The position numbers and the translations under genes were made by a program. The notes below the pieces were generated by a model. That model made no database searches, had not been told where the DNA came from, and saw nothing but the letters and a program-made list of their open reading frames with translations. 64,000 nucleotides of DNA, taken from assembly GCA_018241665.1 (NCBI GenBank), contig JAFEDK010000005.1, positions 372,001-436,000 of the forward strand, written 5' to 3'. This DNA comes from Pseudomonadota bacterium (GTDB lineage Bacteria > Pseudomonadota > Gammaproteobacteria > Burkholderiales > Rhodocyclaceae). Shown here one piece after another: positions 52,556 through 61,488 of the stretch. Within the stretch, counting starts at the first letter, position 1. Every line of letters begins with the position of its first letter.

Positions 52556-53314
52556 TCAGAACTGCACGCGCTTGGTGTAGCCGCCGTCGATCACCAGGTT
52601 GCTGCCGGTGATGTAGGAGGCTGCCGGGCTGGACAGGAAGACCATCGCGCGGGCCACGTCTTCCGGCGCGCCGAAGCGGCCGAGGGGCATCTCGGCGAGG
52701 GTCTTGTCGTACAGCTCGGGCATCGCCTCCTTGATCATCGACCAGTTGCCGCCCGGGTAGGCGATGGGGCCGGGGCAGACCGTATTGACGCGGATCTGCT
52801 TGGCGGCCCACAGCTGGGACAGCTGCTTGGCGTAGGTGATGATGGCCGCCTTGATGGCGTTGAAGGCCTGCGGGTAGATGAAGGTCTCCACCGCCGCGGT
52901 GCTGGACATCAGGATCACCGACGGGGATTCGGACTTCTCGAGGAAGGGCTCGAGGGTCTGGCAGCCGGTGACGGCGCCCATCATGTCGAGGCGGAAGGTC
53001 ATGTCCCAGTCGGTGGTGCCCTGGGCGCCGGACGAGCTGGCGTTGTGGATGAAGATGTCGCAGCCACCCAGGCGCTTGGCGGCGCTGGTCAGCCAGGCCT
53101 GGTAGGCAGCGCCGTCGTTCATGTCGAAGGCGTCGCCGATGACCTTGCCGCCGTGCTGGCGCAGCTCGCCGACGGTCTGCTCGACGCGTTGCTTGTCGCG
53201 GGAGAAGAAGGCGATGTCACAGCCTTCCGCCGCGTAGATTTCCAGCGCCGCCTTGCCGATGCCGCGGCTGCCGCCGTTGATGATGACTTTCTTGCCGCGC
53301 AGTCCGAGTTCCAT
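52556..53314 (-). CDS. SDR-family protein with catalytic Tyr replaced by Phe
   Basis: A 252-residue SDR with an altered nucleotide motif IINGGSRGIGKAA and IHNASSSG in place of NNAG. The catalytic region is LMSSTAAVE then YPQAFNAIKAAI: S138 and K155 are in place, but the residue four before Lys is F151 rather than Tyr (TTC in the DNA). A Tyr four residues earlier (Y147) is not in register. It may thus not be a normal dehydrogenase, or use another acid. The C-terminal VIDGGYTKRVQF is typical. It lies 16 bases before the GST gene and after a repeat element. Confidence 0.88.
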   Translation of the reverse strand: MELGLRGKKVIINGGSRGIGKAALEIYAAEGCDIAFFSRDKQRVEQTVGELRQHGGKVIGDAFDMNDGAAYQAWLTSAAKRLGGCDIFIHNASSSGAQGTTDWDMTFRLDMMGAVTGCQTLEPFLEKSESPSVILMSSTAAVETFIYPQAFNAIKAAIITYAKQLSQLWAAKQIRVNTVCPGPIAYPGGNWSMIKEAMPELYDKTLAEMPLGRFGAPEDVARAMVFLSSPAASYITGSNLVIDGGYTKRVQF

Positions 53315-53378
53315 TTTGTCTCTTCCTTTCGTGTGAAGTGCGAGCGGGCTGGGGCCCGCCTGATCTTGCTTGGGTGCG

Positions 53379-53445
53379 GTGGGCGAATGAATTCGCCCCT
53401 ACATGTCGGTGTTGCCTTTTCGTGCGGGCGAATTCATTCGCCCGC
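53379..53445. repeat. inside-out palindromic repeat, overlapping the ThuA-like stop codon
   Basis: The right-type half (GTGGGCGAATGAATTCGCCC plus CTAC) comes first, and the left-type half (GTGCGGGCGAATTCATTCGC plus CCGC) follows after 19 bases; total length is again 67. The left-type half contains the last codons and the stop of the ThuA-like gene (stop 53434-53436). The order is reversed relative to most copies and equal to 12268-12328. Confidence 0.9.
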
Positions 53446-54207
53446 CGCCGGTTCGGCCCGACCCTTGCCCCAGGCGATGCCCCGGCGCAGCAGCTCGTAG
53501 AACACCGGCTGCTCCCAGGCGCACTTCTGCTTCTCGGGCCAGTAGTCCATGAAGGGCTGCATGTCGTAGTGGCCGCGGCAGTGGCCGAGGGTCAGGTAGA
53601 GCACCGCGCCGGCGCCGATGGGACGCAGGTAGAGCACCGGGTGGCGGGCGCGCTTCCACTTGCTGCGCGCGAAGCCGGTGCCCTCCCCTTCGAACTCGGT
53701 GTCGAGGAGCACGTGCAGTTCGGCGTGAATGTCGGACAGGTAGAGCTCGTCCACCACCTCGAACGGCTCGATGCCCTTCACCAGCTCGTGCTTCGGGTCG
53801 GCCACCTCGACCCGGTAGGGGCCGATCGGCGGATGGGCGATGAACTGGCTGCCGAGGGTTTCCATGAAGTGCGGCGCCAGCGCCGGCGAATCCACCAGGC
53901 CGCTGTCGAGGAAGCGCAGGATCGACGCAGTGCCGTGCAGCGCGTACCAGCGCCCGCCACCGGCCACCCAGGCGCGCAGGGCTTCCTGCTCGTCGAGGCT
54001 GGGGACGACATCGCAGGTGTAGCTCACCAGGAAGGCGGCGTTGCGGATCGCGTCGAGATTCGAGTAGTCCTCGAAGACCCGCACGCGGATGCGTTCGTCC
54101 TCGCCCAGCAGCTTGAGCAGTTCGAGACGCGCGAAGTCGATGTCGTGGAACTTGCCGGAGGCCACCAGCACGCAGTCGATGCGGCCGGGCGTGTTGCTGT
54201 CGCTCAT
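53434..54207 (-). CDS. ThuA-like (class I glutamine amidotransferase fold) protein
   Basis: A 257-residue protein of the ThuA/trehalose-utilisation-like family, with CVLVASGKFHDIDFARLELL at the N-terminus, LVSYTCDVVPSLDEQEALRA, GRWYALHGTASILRFL, and ARHPVLYLRPIGAGAVLYLT followed by GHCRGHYD. ATG 54207 has GAGGAGG upstream. Its last codons (AAGE) and stop lie inside a palindromic repeat element, so the native C-terminus may have been replaced. The family's reaction is poorly known; some ThuA-like proteins act on keto-sugars. It is 10 bases after the VOC gene. Confidence 0.85.
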   Translation of the reverse strand: MSDSNTPGRIDCVLVASGKFHDIDFARLELLKLLGEDERIRVRVFEDYSNLDAIRNAAFLVSYTCDVVPSLDEQEALRAWVAGGGRWYALHGTASILRFLDSGLVDSPALAPHFMETLGSQFIAHPPIGPYRVEVADPKHELVKGIEPFEVVDELYLSDIHAELHVLLDTEFEGEGTGFARSKWKRARHPVLYLRPIGAGAVLYLTLGHCRGHYDMQPFMDYWPEKQKCAWEQPVFYELLRRGIAWGKGRAEPAAGE

Positions 54208-54217
54208 CGCCGCCTCC

Positions 54218-54757
54218 TCAGCCCACCGCGCGGATCGGCTCGCTGCCGTCCCAGCTGCGGGCGGCATCGCGCATCACGTCGAAGAAGGCGTAGTTGTCCG
54301 GCGGGAAGCAGATCATCTCGATCAGGCTGCCCGGGCCGCCGCCCGCATCCACGTAGATCGCCTCGCCGCCGCCGGGCAGCCAGATCTCCTGCAGCACCGT
54401 GGCGCCGGCCTCGGCGCAGATCTCCCGCGCCCTGGCCATGTCCTCGACGACGATGCACACGTGGTGCAGGCCTTCGCGGCCCTCGCCGCGCCAGCTCTTG
54501 TAGATCGACGGTGCGTCGTTGTGCTGCTCGATGATCTCCACCTGGGTGTCGCCCCAGTAGGCGATGTACACCGAGAAATCGATGCTGGCCGGCTCGCCCT
54601 TGTACCTGGCTGCATCGACGGCGATGTTGGACAGCTTGAAGAACGGGCCGACGCCCATCGTCTCGGTCCAGTAGCGCAGCGCGCCGGGCACGTCGGCCGG
54701 CACGTAGGCCATCTGCATCACGCTGCCGAGGCGGCTGATGAGGGATTGATTGCTCAT
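54218..54757 (-). CDS. VOC-family protein
   Basis: A 179-residue vicinal oxygen chelate protein with MQMAYVPADVPGALRYWTET, VYIAYWGDTQVEIIEQHND, GLHHVCIVVEDMARA and LIEMICFPPD, where H in GLHHV and Glu in VEII and LIEM are likely metal ligands. It is longer at the N-terminus than simple glyoxalases and resembles the glyoxalase_4 or methylmalonyl-CoA epimerase-like subgroup. ATG 54757 is chosen; the longer frame runs into the SDR gene. Between SDR and ThuA genes it may act as an isomerase or lyase; uncertain. Confidence 0.85.
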   Translation of the reverse strand: MSNQSLISRLGSVMQMAYVPADVPGALRYWTETMGVGPFFKLSNIAVDAARYKGEPASIDFSVYIAYWGDTQVEIIEQHNDAPSIYKSWRGEGREGLHHVCIVVEDMARAREICAEAGATVLQEIWLPGGGEAIYVDAGGGPGSLIEMICFPPDNYAFFDVMRDAARSWDGSEPIRAVG

Positions 54758-54768
54758 CGCGGCGCTCC

Positions 54769-55566
54769 TCAGGCCTGGCCCGCCGCTACGACGGCGGCCT
54801 GGATTTCTTCGCGGGTGGGGTTGCGGCGCAGGGTCAGGCCGCCATTCACCTGCAGGTTCTGGCCGGTCATGAAGCACTCGTCGCTGGACAGCCACACGGC
54901 GGCGGCGGCGATGTCGTCCTTGGTGCCGATGCGCCCCAGCGGGTAGCCGGACAGGAAGCTGTCGAAGAGGCCCGGCACGTCCTTCGCACCGGCCGTCATC
55001 GGCGTGTCGGTGAGGCCCGGCGAGATGGAGTTGGCGCGGATGCCGCGCTCGCCGAACTCATGGGCGACGCAGCGGATCACGTGGTCGGTGCCAGCCTTGG
55101 TGCCCATGTAGGCGGCGTGGTCGTTGAGCATGATGGTGGCGGTCGCCGAGCTGATCTGGATGATCGATCCGCCCTTGGCCAGGGTGTCCACCGCCGCCTG
55201 GCAGAAGTAGAACGGGCCCTTGAACTGCAGGTCGGTGATCTGGTCGATCTCCGCCACGGTGGTTTCGGTGAAGCCCTTCAGCAGGCCCCAGCCGGTGGCA
55301 TTCACCGCGATGTCCACATGGCCGCCCCAGTCCTTCGCAAAGGCGAACAGGGCCGCGACCTCGTCCTTGTTGGTGATGTCGCACTGGTAGGCCGCACCGC
55401 CGATGGTCTTGGCGAAGCGGTCCAGCTCGTCCAGCTTGCGGCCGGCCACCACCACCCGCGCGCCTTCGTCGTGGAAGCGGCGGGCGATGACCTGGCCCAT
55501 GTTGTCCTTGCCGGCGGCGCCGAGAACGATCGCCACCTTGCCTTCGAGTTTCTTGCTGGCTGCCAT
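54769..55566 (-). CDS. SDR-family oxidoreductase with divergent nucleotide motif
   Basis: A 265-residue SDR. The nucleotide motif is AIVLGAAGKDNMGQVIARRF, with the glycines spaced as in divergent (enoyl reductase-like) SDRs, and NATGWG replaces NNAG. The catalytic Ser (ISSATA) and YMGTK are in place. The long C-terminus (NPTREEIQAAVVAAGQA) is unusual. It begins one base after the SDR stop upstream at 55568. It may be a carbonyl or C=C reductase; classical alcohol dehydrogenase activity is equally possible. Confidence 0.87.
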   Translation of the reverse strand: MAASKKLEGKVAIVLGAAGKDNMGQVIARRFHDEGARVVVAGRKLDELDRFAKTIGGAAYQCDITNKDEVAALFAFAKDWGGHVDIAVNATGWGLLKGFTETTVAEIDQITDLQFKGPFYFCQAAVDTLAKGGSIIQISSATATIMLNDHAAYMGTKAGTDHVIRCVAHEFGERGIRANSISPGLTDTPMTAGAKDVPGLFDSFLSGYPLGRIGTKDDIAAAAVWLSSDECFMTGQNLQVNGGLTLRRNPTREEIQAAVVAAGQA

Positions 55567-55567
55567 G

Positions 55568-56296
<729 letters not shown>

Positions 56297-56350
56297 TCTT
56301 CTGTCTCCTTCGGTCGATCTGCGCGGCCCGCCTCGACGGGCGGACTCACT

Positions 56351-56377
56351 TCAAAAACAGATTTGATTCTTTTTATA
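56351..56377. promoter_or_regulatory. A/T-rich motif of the catabolic island, site g
   Basis: Read towards the SDR at 56296 it starts TATAAAAAGAATCAAATCTG and ends TTTTTGA. It matches sites d, e and f over most of its length. It lies in the gap between the RND transporter stop (56437) and the SDR start. Confidence 0.58.
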
Positions 56378-56436
56378 AAAAGCGGACGCCGGGACTCGTC
56401 TGGGGACCGCCACTTTCCCGGCGTCCGGGCGCAAAC

Positions 56437-58896
56437 TCAGTCCTGCAGCGCCTCTTCGGGCATCAGCGCCTTTTCCGCCGGGCTCATCACGTGGTTCTTC
56501 ACGGTTTCGCCCTTGAGCAGGAAGTGGGACAGGGCCGGAATCAGGATCAGCGCGCCGAGCATGTTCCACAGGAACATGAAGGTCAGCAGGATGCCCATGT
56601 CGGCCTGGAACTTGATCGGCGACCAGGCCCAGGTGATCACGCCGGCGGCGAGGGTCACGCCGACCAGTGCCACCACCTTGCCGGTGAAGGCCACCGAGCG
56701 CTGGTAGGCCTCGCCGAGGGAGTAGCCCATGCGCTGCTGGGCCAGCTGCACGCTGAGCAGGTACAGCGCGTAATCCACGCCGATGCCGACGCCGAGGGCC
56801 ACCACCGGCAGCGTCGCGACCTTCACGCCGATGCCCAGCTTGACCATCAGGGCTTCGGCCAGCACCGAGGTGAGCACCAGCGGCAGCACCGCCACCACCA
56901 CCGCCCGCCAGCTGCGGAAGGTGATCGCGCACAGCAGGATCACCGACGCATAGACGTAGAGCAGCATGGTGCGGTTGGCGTCGCGGACCACGATGTTGGT
57001 GGCCGCATCGACGCCGGAGCTGCCCGCCGCCAGCAGGAACTTGCGGTCCTTGGTGTCGTGCTGGGCGGCGAACTCGCCGGCCGCCGCGACGACCCGGTCG
57101 AGGGTCTCGGCCTTGTGGTCGGACAAGAAGGCCAGCACCGGGATCAGCGAGCACTGGGTGTTGAGGAACTCGGAGTTCCAGCTCATCGCGTTGCCGATCT
57201 GCGCGTCGATCAGGCCCTGGTTGTCGCTGACGGTGATCCACTTCGGGTTGCCCTCGAAGCCGCCGGCGGTGTAGTTGCGCACCGTGTCGGCCAGGGACAC
57301 CGTCTGCTGCACGCCGGGCACCTGGGCCAGGTGCCAGGCGAGGCGGTCGGTCTCGGTGAGGGTCTCGAAGGAGCGGCAGCTGTCCGGCGGGGTCTTCACC
57401 ATCACCGCGAACACGTCACTGGAGATGCCGTAGTTGGCGGTGATGAAGGCGTTGTCCTGGTTGTAGCGGGAATCCGGGCGCAGTTCCGGCGCGCCGGCAT
57501 CCAGGTCGCCGATCTTCAGGTCGTGGGAGACGACGAAACCGATCACGCCGAGCACGGTGCTGGCGACGATGGCGATGGTCGCCCAGCGGCGCTCGGTGAA
57601 GTGGTCCAGGCAGGCCCACAGTTTGCCCATGCCGCGGCCCTTGATCTCGTCGCTCTCCTCCTTGAGGCTGCGCTTGGCGGCCGCCGGGCTGACGCCGACA
57701 TAGGACAGCAGCACCGGCAACAGGATCAGGTTGGTGGTGATCAGCACCGCCACGCCGAGGCTGGCGGTCATCGCCAGTTCGCGGATCACCGGGATGTCGA
57801 TCACCATCAGCACCGCGAAGCCCACCGCGTCGGCCAAGAGCGCGGTAAGGCCGGCCAGGAACAGGCGGCGGAAGGTGTAGCGGGCCGCCACCAGCTTGTG
57901 GGTGCCGCGGCCCACGTCCTGCATGATGCCGTTCATCTTCTGGGCGCCGTGGCTGATGCCGATGGCGAAGACCAGGAAGGGCACCAGGATCGAGAACGGG
58001 TCGAGGCCGTAGCCGAAGGTGACCACCAGGCCGAGCTGCCAGATCACCGCCACCAGCGAGCAGAACAGCACCAGGCCGGTACTGCGCACGCAGCGGGTGA
58101 ACATGTAGATGATGAAGGTGGCGATCGCCGCGGCGATGGCGAAGAAGGTCATCACCTTCTGCAGGCCGTCGATGAGGTCGCCGGCCAGCTTGGCGAAGCC
58201 GATCACGTAGATGTTGACCTTGGCGTCCGGGCCGCTGGCGTAGCGGGCGCGGATGTCCTCCAGCGACTTCGACAGGTCGTGGTAATTGACCGCATTGCCG
58301 TCACCGTCCTTGGACAGCAGCGGGATCTGGATCATGCTCGACTTGTAGTTGTTGGCCACCAGGCTGCCCACCACGCCGGCGCGGCCGATGTTGATGCGCA
58401 GGTCCTCGATGGACTTGGCCGAGCCGTCGTAGTCGTTGGGCAGCACCGGGCCGCCGGTGAAGCCTTCCTCGGTCACTTCGACCCAGCGCACCACCGGCGT
58501 GAAGATGGACTTCATCCAGGCCCGGTCGACGCCCTTCAGGATGAAGATCTCGTCGTTGATCTTGGCCAGCGTGGCGAGGTAGTCGGCGTTGAAGATGTCG
58601 CCCTTGGGGTTCTCGATGACGACCCGCACCGAATCCCCGAGACCGCGCAACTGCTCCCGGTTTTCCAGGTAGTTGGTGATGTAGGGATGGCTGTGGGGCA
58701 GCATCTTGTCGAAGCTGGCGTTCACCGTCATGCCGCGCAGCTGGAACGCGAAGAAGAGGGTGATCACCAGGCAGCCGAGCACGAGCAGCGCCCGGTTGTT
58801 GAAGATGAGTCGTTCGAGCAGGCTGCCGGAGCGTTCGTCGAAATCCTTCGGATCCGAGATCACGGCCATCTGCTGCTGATTGTGGCTAAGGTCCAT
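56437..58896 (-). CDS. RND/MMPL-family transporter
   Basis: A protein of about 819 residues with the resistance-nodulation-division layout of the MMPL/patched-like branch: one N-terminal membrane segment (about 38-58), a large periplasmic loop, five further segments, a second single segment, a second loop and a final group of segments. Motifs include FLVFAIGISHGAQKMNGIMQ and VVALGVGIGVDYALYLLSVQ in the membrane regions. It would move a hydrophobic substrate using the proton gradient. It is the last gene of DUF1302-DUF1329-Ycf48-RND, a set found together in other Proteobacteria next to hydrophobic-substrate catabolism. Start ATG 58896 or GTG 58905. Confidence 0.91.
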   Translation of the reverse strand: MDLSHNQQQMAVISDPKDFDERSGSLLERLIFNNRALLVLGCLVITLFFAFQLRGMTVNASFDKMLPHSHPYITNYLENREQLRGLGDSVRVVIENPKGDIFNADYLATLAKINDEIFILKGVDRAWMKSIFTPVVRWVEVTEEGFTGGPVLPNDYDGSAKSIEDLRINIGRAGVVGSLVANNYKSSMIQIPLLSKDGDGNAVNYHDLSKSLEDIRARYASGPDAKVNIYVIGFAKLAGDLIDGLQKVMTFFAIAAAIATFIIYMFTRCVRSTGLVLFCSLVAVIWQLGLVVTFGYGLDPFSILVPFLVFAIGISHGAQKMNGIMQDVGRGTHKLVAARYTFRRLFLAGLTALLADAVGFAVLMVIDIPVIRELAMTASLGVAVLITTNLILLPVLLSYVGVSPAAAKRSLKEESDEIKGRGMGKLWACLDHFTERRWATIAIVASTVLGVIGFVVSHDLKIGDLDAGAPELRPDSRYNQDNAFITANYGISSDVFAVMVKTPPDSCRSFETLTETDRLAWHLAQVPGVQQTVSLADTVRNYTAGGFEGNPKWITVSDNQGLIDAQIGNAMSWNSEFLNTQCSLIPVLAFLSDHKAETLDRVVAAAGEFAAQHDTKDRKFLLAAGSSGVDAATNIVVRDANRTMLLYVYASVILLCAITFRSWRAVVVAVLPLVLTSVLAEALMVKLGIGVKVATLPVVALGVGIGVDYALYLLSVQLAQQRMGYSLGEAYQRSVAFTGKVVALVGVTLAAGVITWAWSPIKFQADMGILLTFMFLWNMLGALILIPALSHFLLKGETVKNHVMSPAEKALMPEEALQD

Positions 58897-58936
58897 GGCA
58901 CTCACACTGAGGTTGGCAGGGGCGGCAGGGGCGCGC

Positions 58937-59998
58937 TCACTGGATGGATTCGAGGCGCACGCCTTCGGCGCCGACGAGGACGATCCGCTTGTCGTCCAGC
59001 GGGGCGAGGCCGAAATAGGCCATCGGGCGGCTGGTCTTGACCGGCTGGAAGGTCTTGCCGTCGTCGCGGCTGAGGTTCACCGCGCCGGCCTGGGTGGTCA
59101 GCAGCACGTTGCCGCCATTGAGCGCCACGCCGCCGGTGATGCCGGCCGGGGTGCCGAGGGAGGCCTTCTCCCAGCTGCGGCCCTGGTCGTCGCTGCGGTA
59201 CAGGCTGCCGCGCATGCCGAAGGCCAGCACGGTGTCCTTGTCGGTGACGACGAGGCCGAACAGGGTGCCCTTGTAGGGCGTCGCGGCCTGCACGAAGCGC
59301 TGCGAGGCCTTGTCGAAACGCCACACCGCGCCCTGCTCGCCGGTCAGGTAGAGACTGCCGGCGCGCCCGCGGATGCTGTAGAAGTGCAGCTCGCCGGGGT
59401 TGTCGGTGCGGTCCATCCACGGCGTCCAGGTCTTGCCGCCGTCGGTGGTGCGGAACAGGCGGTTGAAGGTGCCGACGACGAAGCCGGTCGTCTCGCTCTC
59501 GAAATACACGTCGAGGAAGGGCTGGGTGCCACCGCCGGCCTGCAGGTTCTTTTCCCGCTCGACCAGCATCGCCGCGTCCGGCACGCCGGAACCCTGGAAA
59601 TGGCGCAGCGCCAGCTCGGCGGCCTGCACGCCGTCGAGCTGCTTGGTCCAGGTGGCACCGCCGTCGCTGGAATGCAGCACGACGCCGCCGTGGCCAACCG
59701 CCCAGCCCAGCTTGGGGCTCGGGAAATTGACGGCAACCAGGTCGGAACCGACCGGCACGCGGGCCTGGGTCCAGCTGGCGCCGGCGTCGTCGGAATAGAT
59801 GATCATGCCGCGCAGGCCGACGGCGACGATGCGCGTGCCGGCCACCGCCGAGCCGAGCAGCGCGCTGGTCGCGCCGATCTTGCTCTGGGCTGCGGGGATG
59901 TTGATCGGGTTGTCGAACGCCAGGGCGGTCCCCGCCTGCGTCGATGCGATGAGTAGCAGGGACGCAACGACCCCTGCCTTTTTTATTATCGGCAACAC
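58937..59998 (-). CDS. Ycf48-like (BNR repeat) beta-propeller, exported
   Basis: A 353-residue protein with a signal peptide (GTG start, then LPIIKKAGVVASLLLIASTQ) and repeated S-D-D-x-G-x-(S/T)-W or D-G-G-x-T-W motifs: YSDDAGASWTQA, HSSDGGATWTKQ, RTTDGGKTWTPW, YRSDDQGRSWEKA, LSRDDGKTFQPV. These make a seven-bladed propeller of the Ycf48/HCF136 type. AAGGAG precedes GTG 59998; a long frame upstream has no ribosome site. It lies 40 bases before the RND gene and probably is an assembly or adaptor factor of the envelope system. Exact role unknown. Confidence 0.89.
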   Translation of the reverse strand: MLPIIKKAGVVASLLLIASTQAGTALAFDNPINIPAAQSKIGATSALLGSAVAGTRIVAVGLRGMIIYSDDAGASWTQARVPVGSDLVAVNFPSPKLGWAVGHGGVVLHSSDGGATWTKQLDGVQAAELALRHFQGSGVPDAAMLVEREKNLQAGGGTQPFLDVYFESETTGFVVGTFNRLFRTTDGGKTWTPWMDRTDNPGELHFYSIRGRAGSLYLTGEQGAVWRFDKASQRFVQAATPYKGTLFGLVVTDKDTVLAFGMRGSLYRSDDQGRSWEKASLGTPAGITGGVALNGGNVLLTTQAGAVNLSRDDGKTFQPVKTSRPMAYFGLAPLDDKRIVLVGAEGVRLESIQ

Positions 59999-60087
59999 GT
60001 GTGTTCTCCTTCCACCAGGTGGGACTGGGGCAGGCGCCGGGCCGGATGCACCGGCCCGCGCCTGTCGGGGTGAGGCTGGGTGCTGGC

Positions 60088-61467
60088 TTAGCGGATACCG
60101 CCGCCGGCCAGGGCCTCGGAGCTGAAGAAGTTGTTGGGCTTGGCGTCGGTGACGATCCAGCCGCCGGTATCGGTCACGTTCTGCTGGCGGGCGTAGTTGC
60201 CGGTAGCCAGGTCGGCGGTGACCCATTCGTCGGTGGAGTGGTGGCCCGGGGCGTCATACAGGGAGATCGGCAGGCTGTAGGTGACGCGGTAGATCTGGTT
60301 GGCCGAGTCGTAGCCCTCGGTCATGCCGATGCCGGGCATGTCCTCGTCCCAGTACAGGGTGCGCTTCGGATAGACGTGGCGCTTGCCGTCCTTCAGCGTG
60401 GCTTCCACCACCCACACGCGGTGCAGTTCCCAGCGCACGCAGTCGGGGTTCAGGAAGTTCTTGGTGGCGAAGGCGGTGGCGTTCGGGCAGCTCTTCGAAT
60501 CGCGCACCTTGTAGGTGTTGTACGGGATGTACATCTCCTTCTTGCCGATCAGCTTGAAGTTGTAGCGGTCCAGCGCACCGTAGAACACCGCCGCCTCGTC
60601 CACCGTGCCGGCGCCGCCGCCGGTCGGGCTGGGGGTGTCGTAGGCGATGTCCGGCGACAGCTTCACGCGGCGCTGGCCGGGCAGGTAGGACCAGGCGCGG
60701 CGGCCGACGTTGACCATGTCCACCGAGTCATGCACGACCAGCTTCTCGCCGGCCTTGCGGGCAGGGTCGGAGTAATCGACGCGGATCTTCTCGTAGGGCT
60801 CGTCGGCGCTGATCGGGGTGGTGCGCTTCGGGTCGAAGATCGGGTACTGGATCCACATCGTGGCGACGCCGGTCGTGGTGTTGTTGCCCTGGGTGTCCAC
60901 CACGGTGCCGGTCATGCCTTCCGACATCAGCGCATAGCCGTCGTACTTGAACAGGCGGTTCCACATCACCTCGTTGCCGTTCTTCGGGATCGGGAACGGG
61001 ATGCCGGCGTAGCAGCCTTCCAGCTGCAGGCCGTTGTTGATGGTCTTGCAGGCGGTGGCGTTCTTGACCGAGTTGTCCTGGTAGAACTGCGGATAGGTGA
61101 TGTTGCGGTGGGTCGGATAGACGTCGATGCGGAAGCCGGCGTACTTCTTCATCATCGCCTTGATGCCTTCCGACAGCTTGCCGGCGTGCTTGTCCATGTT
61201 CTTGGCGTCGATGGAGTACAGCGGCTTCTCGTTGGCGAAGGGGTCGGGGCGATGCTTGGGGTTCTTCGGGTCGAAGTTGGCCGGCGGCTTGATCGGGCCG
61301 CTCAGGTCGGGGATGGTGCCTTCCTTGTTGCCCTTCTTCTCGGCGCCCCAGGGGGTCAGCGTGGAGCCGAGCTGCTTGGCCTCCTCGGCGGTGACGGCGG
61401 CCAGGGCGGACGCGGAAACGGTCGAGGCGACAGCCAGCGCGACCAGGGTGCGGATGTTCGTTTTCAT
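60088..61467 (-). CDS. DUF1329 envelope protein (LolB-like fold)
   Basis: A 459-residue exported protein with a signal peptide (MKTNIRTLVALAVASTVSAS, cleavage near residue 24) and the same DUF1329 body as at 39093: AEEAKQLGSTLTPWGAEKKG, RPDPFANEKPLYSIDAKNM, YLPGQRRVKLSPDIAYDTPS and RVWVVEATLKDGKRHVYPKR. The pair DUF1302 (61489) and DUF1329 is separated by 21 bases. This copy belongs to the four-gene set with Ycf48-like and RND proteins, while the 39093 copy lacks them and may share them in trans. Confidence 0.91.
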   Translation of the reverse strand: MKTNIRTLVALAVASTVSASALAAVTAEEAKQLGSTLTPWGAEKKGNKEGTIPDLSGPIKPPANFDPKNPKHRPDPFANEKPLYSIDAKNMDKHAGKLSEGIKAMMKKYAGFRIDVYPTHRNITYPQFYQDNSVKNATACKTINNGLQLEGCYAGIPFPIPKNGNEVMWNRLFKYDGYALMSEGMTGTVVDTQGNNTTTGVATMWIQYPIFDPKRTTPISADEPYEKIRVDYSDPARKAGEKLVVHDSVDMVNVGRRAWSYLPGQRRVKLSPDIAYDTPSPTGGGAGTVDEAAVFYGALDRYNFKLIGKKEMYIPYNTYKVRDSKSCPNATAFATKNFLNPDCVRWELHRVWVVEATLKDGKRHVYPKRTLYWDEDMPGIGMTEGYDSANQIYRVTYSLPISLYDAPGHHSTDEWVTADLATGNYARQQNVTDTGGWIVTDAKPNNFFSSEALAGGGIR

Positions 61468-61488
61468 GCCTTGTCTCCTGCCTGATTC

